Origin: Candidatus Ozemobacteraceae bacterium | GTDB lineage: Bacteria > Muiribacteriota > Ozemobacteria > Ozemobacterales > Ozemobacteraceae | DNA: 64,000 nucleotides | Direction of reading: 5' to 3' | NCBI GenBank assembly: GCA_035373905.1 | Contig: DAOSOK010000008.1 | Coordinates: 77,387 to 141,386 of the forward strand | In this document: in pieces, positions 18,122 through 27,234 of the stretch | Numbering within the stretch: position 1 is the stretch's first letter | Layout of the letters: the number at the start of each line of letters is the position of its first letter | The notes under the pieces: model-generated | The model's database searches: none | What the model was told of the DNA's origin: nothing | What the model saw: the letters and a program-made list of their open reading frames with translations, nothing else | Translations under genes and position numbers: made by a program

Positions 18122-19105
18122 ATGAAACGATATGTGCTCATGCTGACCCTGATGCTCGCGGCGTCGCCCGTATGGGCGCTGTTCTGCCAGTATTGCGGCA
18201 GTTCGATGGCCGACGATGCGCGGTTCTGCCCGAAGTGCGGCAGACAACACGCCGCACCGTCGTCGAACCCCGCACCTCAGCCGGCGACGCCGGCGCCGGT
18301 GACCGTGACGCCCGACAACCCCGCAACGCCGATCGCGGCGCCGGCGGAGCTTCCCTCCGCCCCCTACGAGGCGATCAACCGGTACGAATCGTTGCTCACC
18401 TCGTCGGCCCAGGCATGGTCGTCGGGCACGGCGGCCGAACAGCGGTTCCGCATTACGTCGGCGCTCCAGCAGGCCGGTTCCGAGGCTCCCCGGTTCACGC
18501 CGGCCATGCAGCGGCTGCACAATTTATACACATCGAAATATGATATCCTGAGCCGGTACGACAGTGCCTGCGCGCGCAGCGCGAGAGGCCCCGGCCGGAT
18601 CGAGGCCGACGCCGAGAAGGAAAAGCTCCTGTTCACGCTCGCCCGCACGAACGAGATGATCTCGTATCTGAAAGACCGCCTCTCCGACCCGGCGGCCCCG
18701 GCCAGGGTCGACGAGATGCAGAAATCCCTCGACGAGGCCGTGCGGGAACACCGCGTCACCGCTCCCTATCTGCGGCTCGATGGATACCGGGTAAAGCAGG
18801 GACAACGCCTCTGGGTCATGGACATCGTCGACGAACGGGTCATGGTGATGATCCTCGACGACTGCGGCGCCCGCAAGCCCCTCGTGGGCTGGCTCTCGCT
18901 CGGCGACCTCGAACGCCGCTCGACGTACCGGCGACCGGCATCCTGGGTCGCCCCCGTCCAGCGCGTCGAGAAGGAAGTCGTCATCGTCGGCCACACCTGG
19001 TGGTGGCCCGGCTGGCCCCACCCGCGCCATCCCCGGTATCCGGACCGCGACCGCGATCACGACCGCCACGACCGTCACGATCGCGACCGCCGCCACCGGC
19101 ACTGA
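18122..19105 (+). CDS. exported zinc-ribbon protein with basic His-rich tail
   Basis: This 327-aa protein has a signal peptide (MKRYVLMLTLMLAASPVWA) followed at once by a zinc ribbon, FCQYCGSSMADDARFCPKCG. A Pro/Ala-rich linker, an alpha-helical middle (about residues 75-215) and a short SH3-like stretch (YRVKQGQRLWVMDIVDERVMV) follow. The tail ends in a run of Arg, Asp and His with HTWWWPGW before it. A zinc ribbon directly after a signal peptide is unusual, because most are cytoplasmic; the segment may instead be a membrane anchor with the ribbon exported. The His-rich tail could bind metal. The function is unknown. Confidence 0.82.
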   Translation: MKRYVLMLTLMLAASPVWALFCQYCGSSMADDARFCPKCGRQHAAPSSNPAPQPATPAPVTVTPDNPATPIAAPAELPSAPYEAINRYESLLTSSAQAWSSGTAAEQRFRITSALQQAGSEAPRFTPAMQRLHNLYTSKYDILSRYDSACARSARGPGRIEADAEKEKLLFTLARTNEMISYLKDRLSDPAAPARVDEMQKSLDEAVREHRVTAPYLRLDGYRVKQGQRLWVMDIVDERVMVMILDDCGARKPLVGWLSLGDLERRSTYRRPASWVAPVQRVEKEVVIVGHTWWWPGWPHPRHPRYPDRDRDHDRHDRHDRDRRHRH

Positions 19106-19114
19106 CCGCCGGGG

Positions 19115-20533
<1,419 letters not shown>

Positions 20534-20631
20534 GTCGACTCCTGAAATCGTTGTCTGAATGTACAAAAAAGTTTACGACAGAACGGTGTCGGATGCACCA
20601 TGAAAAGCAACCTGTCGAAACAAGGGGGCGT

Positions 20632-21552
20632 ATGACGGCGCTCTGGAAAAAACTCCGGTTGCCGGCGCTCGTCGCGGCGACGGTCCTGTCGTTCTCCGCG
20701 ATCGAGGTCGTGGCGAACCCCATCCGGCTCAGCATCGACCCGTTCGTGATGACCTTCTGGCGGTTTCTGCTGGGCGGCCTCTTCCTGCTCCCGGTGGCGG
20801 TGCCGCTCTTCCGGAAAAAAGCCCGCGCCTTTTCGCCCCGCGTCGTCTGCTGGCTGGCCGCGCTCGGCGTTCTGAACGTCGTCGTCGCCATGGGCGCCCA
20901 TGCGCTCTCGGTCAAATTCGCAAAGGCCTCGACGGCCGCGATCCTCATCGCCGCGAACCCGATCGTCATCAACTTTCTCGGCTGGCAGCTGCTCGGGGAA
21001 GCCCTTTCGATGCGCCGCGCCCTTACGCTCATCCTCGGCTTCACCGGCGTCGTCCTGGTGGCGGCGCGCCCCTCCCCGGGCGCTGACACGGCGTTCGGCA
21101 TCGCCGCCGGCCTCGTCGGCATGGTCACGTTCTCGCTGTATACGGTTCTCTCGAAGCGATTCGTCCAGCGGCTCGGCAGCCTGATCGTCACCGTCTCGAC
21201 GTTCTTTCTCGCCTCAGCCGCCTTCCTGCCCCTTCTGCTTCTCGCCGGGGTGTCGATCTGGCCCGCGCCAGAGGTCTGGCCGCGCCTGCTCGTGCTCGGC
21301 TTCATCGTGTCGGGCTTCGGCTACTACACGTTTTTCCAGGTTCTCCGGGAACTCCCCGCCGGCCGGGCGAGCCTGCTGTTCTTCGCCAAGCCGCCCGTCG
21401 CCATCCTTCTCGCCTGGCTCCTGCTGGGCGAGACCCTCACCCCGCCCGCCATGGCCGGCACGCTTCTCGTCATGGCCGGCATCCTGTTCGACCGGCGCAC
21501 GAAGTCCCCGGCACCGGCCCGATCATTTTCGCCACCGGAGGTTTCCCGATGA
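20632..21552 (+). CDS. EamA-family (DMT) transporter
   Basis: This 306-aa protein has about ten hydrophobic helices in two homologous EamA halves, as in drug/metabolite transporters. Features include the first half SIDPFVMTFWRFLLGGLFLLP and the second-half segment TFFQVLRELPAGRASLLFFAKP. The substrate cannot be told from the sequence. The start at 20632 is preceded by AAGGGGGCG; earlier in-frame ATGs lack a site. Its stop overlaps the start of the next gene (ATGA), so the two are probably translated together. Confidence 0.85.
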   Translation: MTALWKKLRLPALVAATVLSFSAIEVVANPIRLSIDPFVMTFWRFLLGGLFLLPVAVPLFRKKARAFSPRVVCWLAALGVLNVVVAMGAHALSVKFAKASTAAILIAANPIVINFLGWQLLGEALSMRRALTLILGFTGVVLVAARPSPGADTAFGIAAGLVGMVTFSLYTVLSKRFVQRLGSLIVTVSTFFLASAAFLPLLLLAGVSIWPAPEVWPRLLVLGFIVSGFGYYTFFQVLRELPAGRASLLFFAKPPVAILLAWLLLGETLTPPAMAGTLLVMAGILFDRRTKSPAPARSFSPPEVSR

Positions 21553-22157
21553 CGTTCTTTTCTTCGAAACCGTTCCTGCGCACCCTGCTGATCCTGCTGT
21601 TCGTCTCCGCCTGCGCGCTGCCCTCCCGGGCCCAGCTCGCCAGCGAACCGACGTTCGACCTCGAACTGGTCGACATCTACGCCGACTTTCAGCCCGAGAA
21701 ATATATAGCTGATGTTATAAGCATCCTGTATCTGACCTGCAACGGCTCGGATCCCGTCATTCTTCGCTGCCAGGGCAACATCCACCGCCTCGAGGTCATC
21801 GGCCGGAACCAGCAGAACGTGAGCTGGATCTACCGCCCCCCCTACATCCACCTCGACAACCTCGCGGCCGGCCAGCGCGAAGTCGAGTTCCGCTTCCGCG
21901 TCCGCCACGACGGCTATTCCCCCGGCGGCGGCACTATCGCGACGAACCTGCTCGCGCTTGGCCCCGCCGTTTTCTGGTATCCCCGCCAGAACGCCTCCGA
22001 CCCCCACCAGGTGATCCTCAACCTCGAAACCCCGGCCGACTACGAAGTCTCGACGAACGGCACCCTCCAACGCGACCTCCCCAACAACACCCGCCGCCTC
22101 CGCACCTGGATCGTCTCCAAACCCGCACCAGAAGGCATCACGTTGAAAACGCCCTGA
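21549..22157 (+). CDS. exported M1-aminopeptidase-like N-domain, possibly truncated
   Basis: This 202-aa protein has a signal peptide or lipoprotein-like leader (LLILLFVSACALPSRAQ). A beta domain follows whose end, FWYPRQNASDPHQVILNLETPADYEVSTNG, resembles the end of the N-terminal domain of M1 metallopeptidases. The catalytic HEXXH domain is absent. The stop lies 13 bp before a dispersed palindromic element, so the gene may have lost its 3' part. Alternatively it is a genuine stand-alone domain. It overlaps the EamA gene by 4 bp. Confidence 0.65.
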   Translation: MTFFSSKPFLRTLLILLFVSACALPSRAQLASEPTFDLELVDIYADFQPEKYIADVISILYLTCNGSDPVILRCQGNIHRLEVIGRNQQNVSWIYRPPYIHLDNLAAGQREVEFRFRVRHDGYSPGGGTIATNLLALGPAVFWYPRQNASDPHQVILNLETPADYEVSTNGTLQRDLPNNTRRLRTWIVSKPAPEGITLKTP

Positions 22158-22169
22158 TCATCATGAGCT

Positions 22170-22293
22170 ATTGATTCCTGCAAAACAAAATGCACATTTC
22201 GCGTTTCCGTTCGTGCTGAGCATGTCGAAGTACGAGAGGCCCTCGCCCCTTTCGGCAGGCTCAGGGCAGGCTTCGACAAGCCCAGGTCGAACG
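22170..22293. repeat. palindromic dispersed element, copy 3
   Basis: It begins with ATTGATTCCTGCA at 22170, then holds several imperfect opposed cores (GTGCTGAGCATGTCGAAG, then CTTCGACAAGCCCAGG). It lies directly after the M1-like gene. The opposite terminal repeat is not clearly preserved. Confidence 0.75.
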
Positions 22294-22306
22294 GATATCG
22301 AGAAGG

Positions 22307-22337
22307 AAAAGCCCCCCGGAATTTCCGGGGGGCTTTT
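22307..22337. terminator. bidirectional rho-independent terminator
   Basis: A perfect 14-bp stem (AAAAGCCCCCCGGA with its complement) and a 3-nt loop, flanked by A and T runs. It lies between the convergent genes ending at 22157 and 22367. Confidence 0.92.
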
Positions 22338-22366
22338 TCTCATACCGATGAACCGAACGGTTTCTG

Positions 22367-23293
22367 TTACTCTTTCCAGAGAGGGTCGGTGGGGACAGGG
22401 CGATCGCTGACGTCGAGGTAGAGGCCGACGGCGTTTCCGCGGCGGACGAAGCGGCAGGGCTTTCCGAGCAGGGTCGTTTCCGGGGTCGCGCCGTGAAGCT
22501 TGTCGAAGCGGGCCTTTTCGGCTTCTTTGCCGAGCCATTCGAAGATCAACTGGGGATCGTAGAGGGCGAGTTCACGAGCGGGCTCGCCCGGCTTCGCCCA
22601 GCGGGCCGAGGTCGTGAATTTCCCGAGGGAGACGGTTTTCCCCGTGAGAGGGCCGCCGATCAGGTCGAGAGGGATGTTGACGCGCCGGATCCACTGCTGG
22701 TTCATGACCGGATCGATGAGATTGGTGACGTCGAGAAAGCTCATCGCGAAGGCGGAACAGCCGGCGCCAAGACCCTTTCGGGGCTCGTTCAGGCCGTTGT
22801 AGATCTTGTCGTAGCCGCGGGCCTTGTATTCGGTAAGATATTGTTTCATGCGGGCATACTGCGCCTGGCTGATGCGGAACCGGAAAAACGCCACCCTGCC
22901 GGTCTCATACCGTCCCTTCAGCTCCGCGTCGAGTTTCTGCGAAGGGTCGAAAGCCCCCTGCATCGGCGCGAACAGCAGGCCGAGCCCGTATCCCTTCTTC
23001 GTGATGAAATCCACGTCGGGAGGGGCATCAGGAGCGGTCGTCATTCCCGTGAGATCGCGGGTGCCGTCGGCGCCGATGAGCTCCATGAAGCAGTGGCCGA
23101 TCGTGTGCTTGGCCTTCCCGTGCTGGAGAGACAACCGTCCCTTGACCCCGGCTCCCCAGGCGAGCGTGTACGGAGTTTTCCAGTTCAACTCGGCCGCGGG
23201 CGGAAACGAATACAGCACGAACTCCTGCGCCACGCACGGCAGGCTGCCCAGAACGAACACGAACACCATGGCCAGACAGAATTTCTGCAACAT
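22367..23293 (-). CDS. secreted protein of unknown function with His/Cys pair
   Basis: This 308-aa protein has a signal peptide (MLQKFCLAMVFVFVLGSLPCVA). A His in TIGHCFMEL and a Cys in GLGAGCSAFAMSFLDV are arranged as in permuted papain-like (NlpC/P60 or YiiX type) secreted proteins, which would suggest a peptide or amide hydrolase; this is inference. The rest has no motif I recognise. The start has GGGGAGGA before it and a consensus TATAAT box at 23323-23328 upstream, so it has its own promoter. It resembles the gene at 14225-15091 only in this general arrangement. Confidence 0.72.
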   Translation of the reverse strand: MLQKFCLAMVFVFVLGSLPCVAQEFVLYSFPPAAELNWKTPYTLAWGAGVKGRLSLQHGKAKHTIGHCFMELIGADGTRDLTGMTTAPDAPPDVDFITKKGYGLGLLFAPMQGAFDPSQKLDAELKGRYETGRVAFFRFRISQAQYARMKQYLTEYKARGYDKIYNGLNEPRKGLGAGCSAFAMSFLDVTNLIDPVMNQQWIRRVNIPLDLIGGPLTGKTVSLGKFTTSARWAKPGEPARELALYDPQLIFEWLGKEAEKARFDKLHGATPETTLLGKPCRFVRRGNAVGLYLDVSDRPVPTDPLWKE

Positions 23294-23322
23294 GAGTCCT
23301 CCCCTTCACAGATTATTTGTAC

Positions 23323-23328
23323 ATTATA
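23323..23328 (-). promoter_or_regulatory. consensus -10 box
   Basis: TATAAT on the minus strand, 30 bases before the ATG at 23293, in a short AT-rich stretch. Confidence 0.5.
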
Positions 23329-23373
23329 CCCTACGACGCTGGGGGTGAGGGGGGCGGGCTTCAAACCGCGAGT

Positions 23374-23757
23374 TCAGGGGACGTGATACCAGGGAATCCG
23401 GTAACACGTCCCCCGAATTAGCCAGGTTTCCTGCATCAGGGGGAACAGTTTCCGGCCCGCCCCTTCTCGGATCGTCGTCGCCAGCACATCGAACAGTCTC
23501 AGGTGAACCTCCGGGGGAAGCTCGCCCGCGGCGTTCTGCAGCACCTGCGCGGCCGCCGTGCGGATATCGGGCTCCTCTTCGGGATTACCGAGGAGAACGG
23601 CCAGGCGCTCCGCCAGTTCAGATTTCCTCTTATCGGAAAGGCTCCGCCAGAGACCGGCACCTTGCCGGCAAAGGGAAGCCGCAGCACCGGTCCGTTCCTC
23701 CAGACCTTGGTTCCCATCGGTGAGAACGTCGAAAGAAGATTCGTTTTCAGCGGTCAT
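23374..23757 (-). CDS. small helical HEAT-like protein
   Basis: This 127-aa protein is mostly helical and resembles one or two HEAT-like repeats (LAERLAVLLGNPEEEPDIRTAAAQVLQNAA). It has no signal peptide or membrane helix. AAAGGGAG lies just before the ATG. The last 12 residues, from GTCYRIPWYHVP, are encoded by a palindromic hairpin at 23377-23413 that looks like an intergenic repeat. The original C-terminus may therefore have been extended by insertion of that repeat. The function is unknown. Confidence 0.62.
   Translation of the reverse strand: MTAENESSFDVLTDGNQGLEERTGAAASLCRQGAGLWRSLSDKRKSELAERLAVLLGNPEEEPDIRTAAAQVLQNAAGELPPEVHLRLFDVLATTIREGAGRKLFPLMQETWLIRGTCYRIPWYHVP
23377..23413. repeat. 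palindrome GGGGACGTGnTACC
   Basis: Arms 23377-23390 and 23400-23413 pair with one mismatch. The right arm, GGTAACACGTCCCC, resembles a piece near 14131 (GTAACATGTCCCC). The hairpin lies within the end of the small HEAT-like gene. Confidence 0.6.
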
Positions 23758-23839
23758 GACCGCTCCCTTTCAATATGGTTATTTATATATACTCCTTGTT
23801 TCACACGTAACACGACAATCACTTGCATGTTCGATATAC

Positions 23840-23906
23840 CGTTCGTGCTGAGCCTGTCGAAGCACGCCAGGCTCTCGCTCTTCGACAAGCTCAGGGCGAA
23901 CGGGGG
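23840..23906. repeat. palindromic dispersed element, copy 4
   Basis: CGTTCGTGCTGAGCCTGTCG and its opposed arm CTTCGACAAGCTCAGGGCG flank a short centre. The terminal ATTGAKTCCTGCA motif is not evident here. Confidence 0.75.
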
Positions 23907-23916
23907 TAATTTCCGA

Positions 23917-23945
23917 AAAATCCCCCCTGGATCAGGGGGGATTTT
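23917..23945. terminator. rho-independent terminator for the penicillin acylase gene
   Basis: A perfect 13-bp stem (AAAATCCCCCCTG with its complement) and 3-nt loop, with A/T runs, 13 bp beyond the stop of the minus-strand gene at 23959. Confidence 0.88.
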
Positions 23946-23958
23946 CACGTCGTGAAGA

Positions 23959-26367
23959 TCAGGGCTTGATTGTCTGGAGGCGGGTGGCGAGGCTGCGGAC
24001 GTGGTCGATCGAGAGGGGGCGCTCGCGCCACTCGAAGGCCTTGAAGGCGGGCATCTGGTCGGTCGCGTGGGTTCCCCAGCCAGCGTTGCCGGGGGGCATG
24101 ACGCCGATGATGCTGATGCCGTCGGGGCTCAGGTGCATGATCTGGACGTCGCTGCCGCGGTTCATATATGGCGTGCACGAGGCCGTGGGCGCCATGGTCG
24201 GGGCGCCGACGTGGTTCACGCCGGCGAACTCCATGGCCGGGCACGGAAGCAAGGGCAGCCGTGCGCCTTCAGAGGCAAGACCGGCGACCGTCGCGGAGAA
24301 CACTTCAGTGACGACCTGGCTTGCGGGCTTTCCGCCCAGATAGTCGAAGCGGGAGGTTCCCTTCAGCGCTTTCGCGAGAAGCGAGGTCTGCGTCCAGGTG
24401 GGGTCGGAAGAGAGCATCCAGGCGTATTCGCCCAGCGCATTCCCGAACACGGTCCCGAACAAGCGATTCCAGAAGGCATCGAACAGGCCGGCGCCGGGAT
24501 GATCGAGCAGCCCGTCGCCGTTCTCGTCGGTGCGCAGGCCGTTCCAGTCGCGCAAGGCCCCGAGAGCGGCGATTCCGCCGGCGGTCAGGGAGGGCTCGTC
24601 GATCAGGCTCGTGAGAAGCTCTCGGAAGAACCAGGCGCGAAGGTCGGTGAATGCCACGGCCCGGTCGAGTTCCCTGAGATACTCGACGGACCAGCGTTCC
24701 CGGTTTCCGGCGAGCTGTTCGGCCAGGAACTTCGTGCGCTGGTCCGCGCCCCAGCCGGTCTGAAGGTCGCCGTCGCGGTATTCGTTCACGGGCGGACAGT
24801 TCCAGTTCGCGTAAAAGCCCGAAGCCGGATCCGTTCCGGCAAGCCGGACGTCGGGATACGGGAATACCGTCGGTTGCGCGGTCGGAAGGCGGTCGTCGCC
24901 GAAATCCCTGCGGCTCTTTCCACAGCCGGTATGTACGTAGGCGATGTGGCCGCCCCGGTCGGCGCCGAGCCAGTTGATGGAAATGGCCATCCCGTCGCTG
25001 GCGTCAAGCCAGTTTTCGAGGGTTTTCGCATGGTTCGAGGCGAACCAGGCCGCGTAGGAGTCGATCAGGCGGCCTTTCCAGGCGCGATGCTTCACATACA
25101 CCACGGGGCCTTCGGCCGCGATCACCGGCCCGAGCGGGGTGTCTTCGAACGTTCGCTCGACCGGCCGGCGCAAGCCCTTCACCGGGATTTTTTCGGTCCG
25201 GGTGACGACCGGCATCGCGATCTCCCCCGACTCCGGCACAGCGGGGTTCTTTCCGCCGACCAGGATCGCGGGATCACTCGCCAGCCGCCTGAACGTCACG
25301 ACATCGACGATGTTGCCGACTCCGGCCGTCGCGGAAAAGCCCAGGTCGCGGTTCGCCCCGAACAGGAGCGCGAGATACCCGGCCGGCGTCGTTCCGACGA
25401 GGTCGAACTCCGGCGTGTGCAGGCCGATCTCGTAGACGGCGGAGGGTGAAAAGTAGCCCATCTGGGGGCCACCATACAGGAATGCTTCGCGCTTCCCTTC
25501 AGGCAAACGAGACAGAACGGCGGCATAGCTTCCGGATTTATCGGGAATACCGATCATTTTCAGCGTCTGATTGCGCTTGCGACTGCGAAGAGTTGGAGCA
25601 TCGTATGGCTCCGTTCCGGGAAGATAGGACGGCATCTGGGGCGAGTGTCGCAGGTGTTGCTGAAACGGAAACGGCACGTCGCCGAGCGTCGTGTAGACAG
25701 CGGGGTCCCGGTAGAACACGACGTCTTCGAAGATGCGCGAAGCCTCGCGGGCGCCGTATTTGCGCACCATCGCCGAGAGCAGGTGGAGGTTGTCGAGCTC
25801 CTGGGTGAAATCGTTGTATCTCGCGCCCATCGTGCCGGCGAAGATTTCGAGCACGTCGACGACGGAGAACGGCGTCGCCTCGACGCCGGCGGCGGCAAGG
25901 CCGGGATCAGCGGGAATCCGGCGCTGGCGCATCTGCTCGACGGCGCGGTTCAGGCCGCGGGTGAACGCCTCGACGGCTGTACGGAACGCATTCGGAGCCC
26001 GCCCGAAGCCCTCCTGCAGCTCCGCTTCCGGCACCCGGTCGCGGCGGGCGAGGGTATCGGCGTCGAGAAACGCCTTGCCGAACAGCTCCGACAGCGTGCC
26101 TCGGCAGGAGCGGCGCAGGAGCTCGAGCTGCATCATCCGGTCCTGGCCGATGCAGTAGCCGAATCCCCAGTAGACGCCTTCCGTCGTGCTCGCCACGACG
26201 TGGGGAACGCCCGCCGGGTCTCGCCAGATCTGTATCTCGACCCCGGGCATCGGGTGCCGGTATTCCGCAAGGCCGGGGGGTTCGTTCGTGAAAGCGGGAT
26301 GTGCAAATGCGAACAGCATGCATGCGGCGGCGATCGTGCGTTTCATGTTATTTATATACTGCATCAT
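23959..26367 (-). CDS. penicillin-acylase-family Ntn hydrolase, exported
   Basis: This 802-aa protein has a signal peptide (MKRTIAAACMLFAFAHPAFT) and the N-terminal block of the penicillin amidase family (IWRDPAGVPHVVASTTEGVYWGFGY, then QDRMMQLELLRR). The likely autocatalytic cleavage point and nucleophile is the Ser in DKSGSYAAVLS. A conserved GGPQMGYFSPSAVYE and NWLGADRGGHIAYVHTG follow. The family cleaves amide bonds in beta-lactams, acyl-homoserine lactones or related amides; the substrate here is unknown. Length matches the family. AAGGAG precedes the first ATG by nine bases. It is a single gene with a terminator after it. Confidence 0.88.
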   Translation of the reverse strand: MMQYINNMKRTIAAACMLFAFAHPAFTNEPPGLAEYRHPMPGVEIQIWRDPAGVPHVVASTTEGVYWGFGYCIGQDRMMQLELLRRSCRGTLSELFGKAFLDADTLARRDRVPEAELQEGFGRAPNAFRTAVEAFTRGLNRAVEQMRQRRIPADPGLAAAGVEATPFSVVDVLEIFAGTMGARYNDFTQELDNLHLLSAMVRKYGAREASRIFEDVVFYRDPAVYTTLGDVPFPFQQHLRHSPQMPSYLPGTEPYDAPTLRSRKRNQTLKMIGIPDKSGSYAAVLSRLPEGKREAFLYGGPQMGYFSPSAVYEIGLHTPEFDLVGTTPAGYLALLFGANRDLGFSATAGVGNIVDVVTFRRLASDPAILVGGKNPAVPESGEIAMPVVTRTEKIPVKGLRRPVERTFEDTPLGPVIAAEGPVVYVKHRAWKGRLIDSYAAWFASNHAKTLENWLDASDGMAISINWLGADRGGHIAYVHTGCGKSRRDFGDDRLPTAQPTVFPYPDVRLAGTDPASGFYANWNCPPVNEYRDGDLQTGWGADQRTKFLAEQLAGNRERWSVEYLRELDRAVAFTDLRAWFFRELLTSLIDEPSLTAGGIAALGALRDWNGLRTDENGDGLLDHPGAGLFDAFWNRLFGTVFGNALGEYAWMLSSDPTWTQTSLLAKALKGTSRFDYLGGKPASQVVTEVFSATVAGLASEGARLPLLPCPAMEFAGVNHVGAPTMAPTASCTPYMNRGSDVQIMHLSPDGISIIGVMPPGNAGWGTHATDQMPAFKAFEWRERPLSIDHVRSLATRLQTIKP

Positions 26368-26450
26368 ATACTGTAACTCCTTGCCTCGATATCTCTCATG
26401 CGGCCGGCTTTTCGTCGTTCCTGCGCCTTCCGGCGCCGTTGAAAGGACAC

Positions 26451-26480
26451 GCGGGGCCTTCCGCCGTCGGAAAGCCCCGC
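26451..26480 (-). terminator. hairpin after the rubredoxin gene
   Basis: GCGGGGCTTTCCG pairs with CGGAAGGCCCCGC with one mismatch, 16 bases beyond the rubredoxin stop. The following T run is weak. Confidence 0.6.
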
Positions 26481-26496
26481 ATGAACGAGCCCTGCA

Positions 26497-26655
26497 TCAG
26501 ATTTTTTCGAACTGGTCCTTGCCGACGCCGCAGGTCGGGCAGACCCAGGAGTCCGGGATCTTCTCGAACGGGGTCCCGGGGGCGATACCGCCGTCCGGAT
26601 CTCCCACGGCCGGGTCATACTCGTATCCGCAAACGGTGCATCGATACTTGTCCAT
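26497..26655 (-). CDS. rubredoxin
   Basis: This 52-aa protein has the two iron-binding knuckles CTVCGYEYDP and CPTCGVGKDQF and the conserved DWVCP-type block (DSWVCP), so it is a one-iron electron carrier of normal length. It starts at an ATG with AGGAG upstream, 30 bp after the CheW-like gene on the same strand, so it is probably the last gene of the AAA-CheW operon. A rubredoxin can deliver electrons to peroxide or oxygen reductases, but none is encoded nearby. Confidence 0.95.
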   Translation of the reverse strand: MDKYRCTVCGYEYDPAVGDPDGGIAPGTPFEKIPDSWVCPTCGVGKDQFEKI

Positions 26656-26685
26656 CTTCAACTTCTCCTCGGTGGATTTGATTTA

Positions 26686-27234
26686 TCAAAAAGAATTTTT
26701 CACGTCGGCAAGCGCCCTGCGCTCGTCGGCGTTCAGCAACACGTCGATTTCCAGCATCGGCAGCAATTCGTCGCCGATCTCGGCGATCCGCGCGCAGCTG
26801 GGGGTGATGCTCACGCCCTCCGGCGGCCGCGTCGGCACGCGGCCGTCGGCGAGCCGCAGCGTCACGTCGTCGACGTAGAGCGCCAGCAGGCCTTCGGGGG
26901 TCCGGAACACGAGCAGACGCTCCTCGTCGTCATCCCCGGGGGCTTTCTCGGACTTCGCACCGACGCCGAGGCGGGAACGCGGGTCGAACACAGGTATAAT
27001 ATTTCCGCGTACATTCACGACGCCGACCAGCAGCGGAGCGTTCGATCCAACGGCGATCAGCGGGGGGGCCATCATCACCTCGGCGACCGCAAGCGCATCG
27101 ATGGCGAACTTCGAGCCGCCGAGCGTCACGGTCACGAGCTGCAGATACTTCGTCTCTTCCGAGGTCCTTCCGCCCTGTCTGCGGATCCGGTCGAGGATGT
27201 CGGAATCATGTCTGAAGGGAAGCACGGGCGTCAT
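26686..27234 (-). CDS. CheW-like domain protein
   Basis: This 182-aa protein has a CheW fold from about residue 30: LQLVTVTLGGSKFAIDALAVAEVM, LVGVVNVRGNIIPVFDPRSRLG and LLVFRTPEGLLALYVDDV. CheW couples receptors to CheA, but no cheA, receptor or other chemotaxis gene is in the window. The start overlaps the stop of the AAA gene by 4 bp, implying co-translation. It may serve as an adaptor for the ATPase, which is inference. A 30-residue extension precedes the fold. Confidence 0.85.
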   Translation of the reverse strand: MTPVLPFRHDSDILDRIRRQGGRTSEETKYLQLVTVTLGGSKFAIDALAVAEVMMAPPLIAVGSNAPLLVGVVNVRGNIIPVFDPRSRLGVGAKSEKAPGDDDEERLLVFRTPEGLLALYVDDVTLRLADGRVPTRPPEGVSITPSCARIAEIGDELLPMLEIDVLLNADERRALADVKNSF

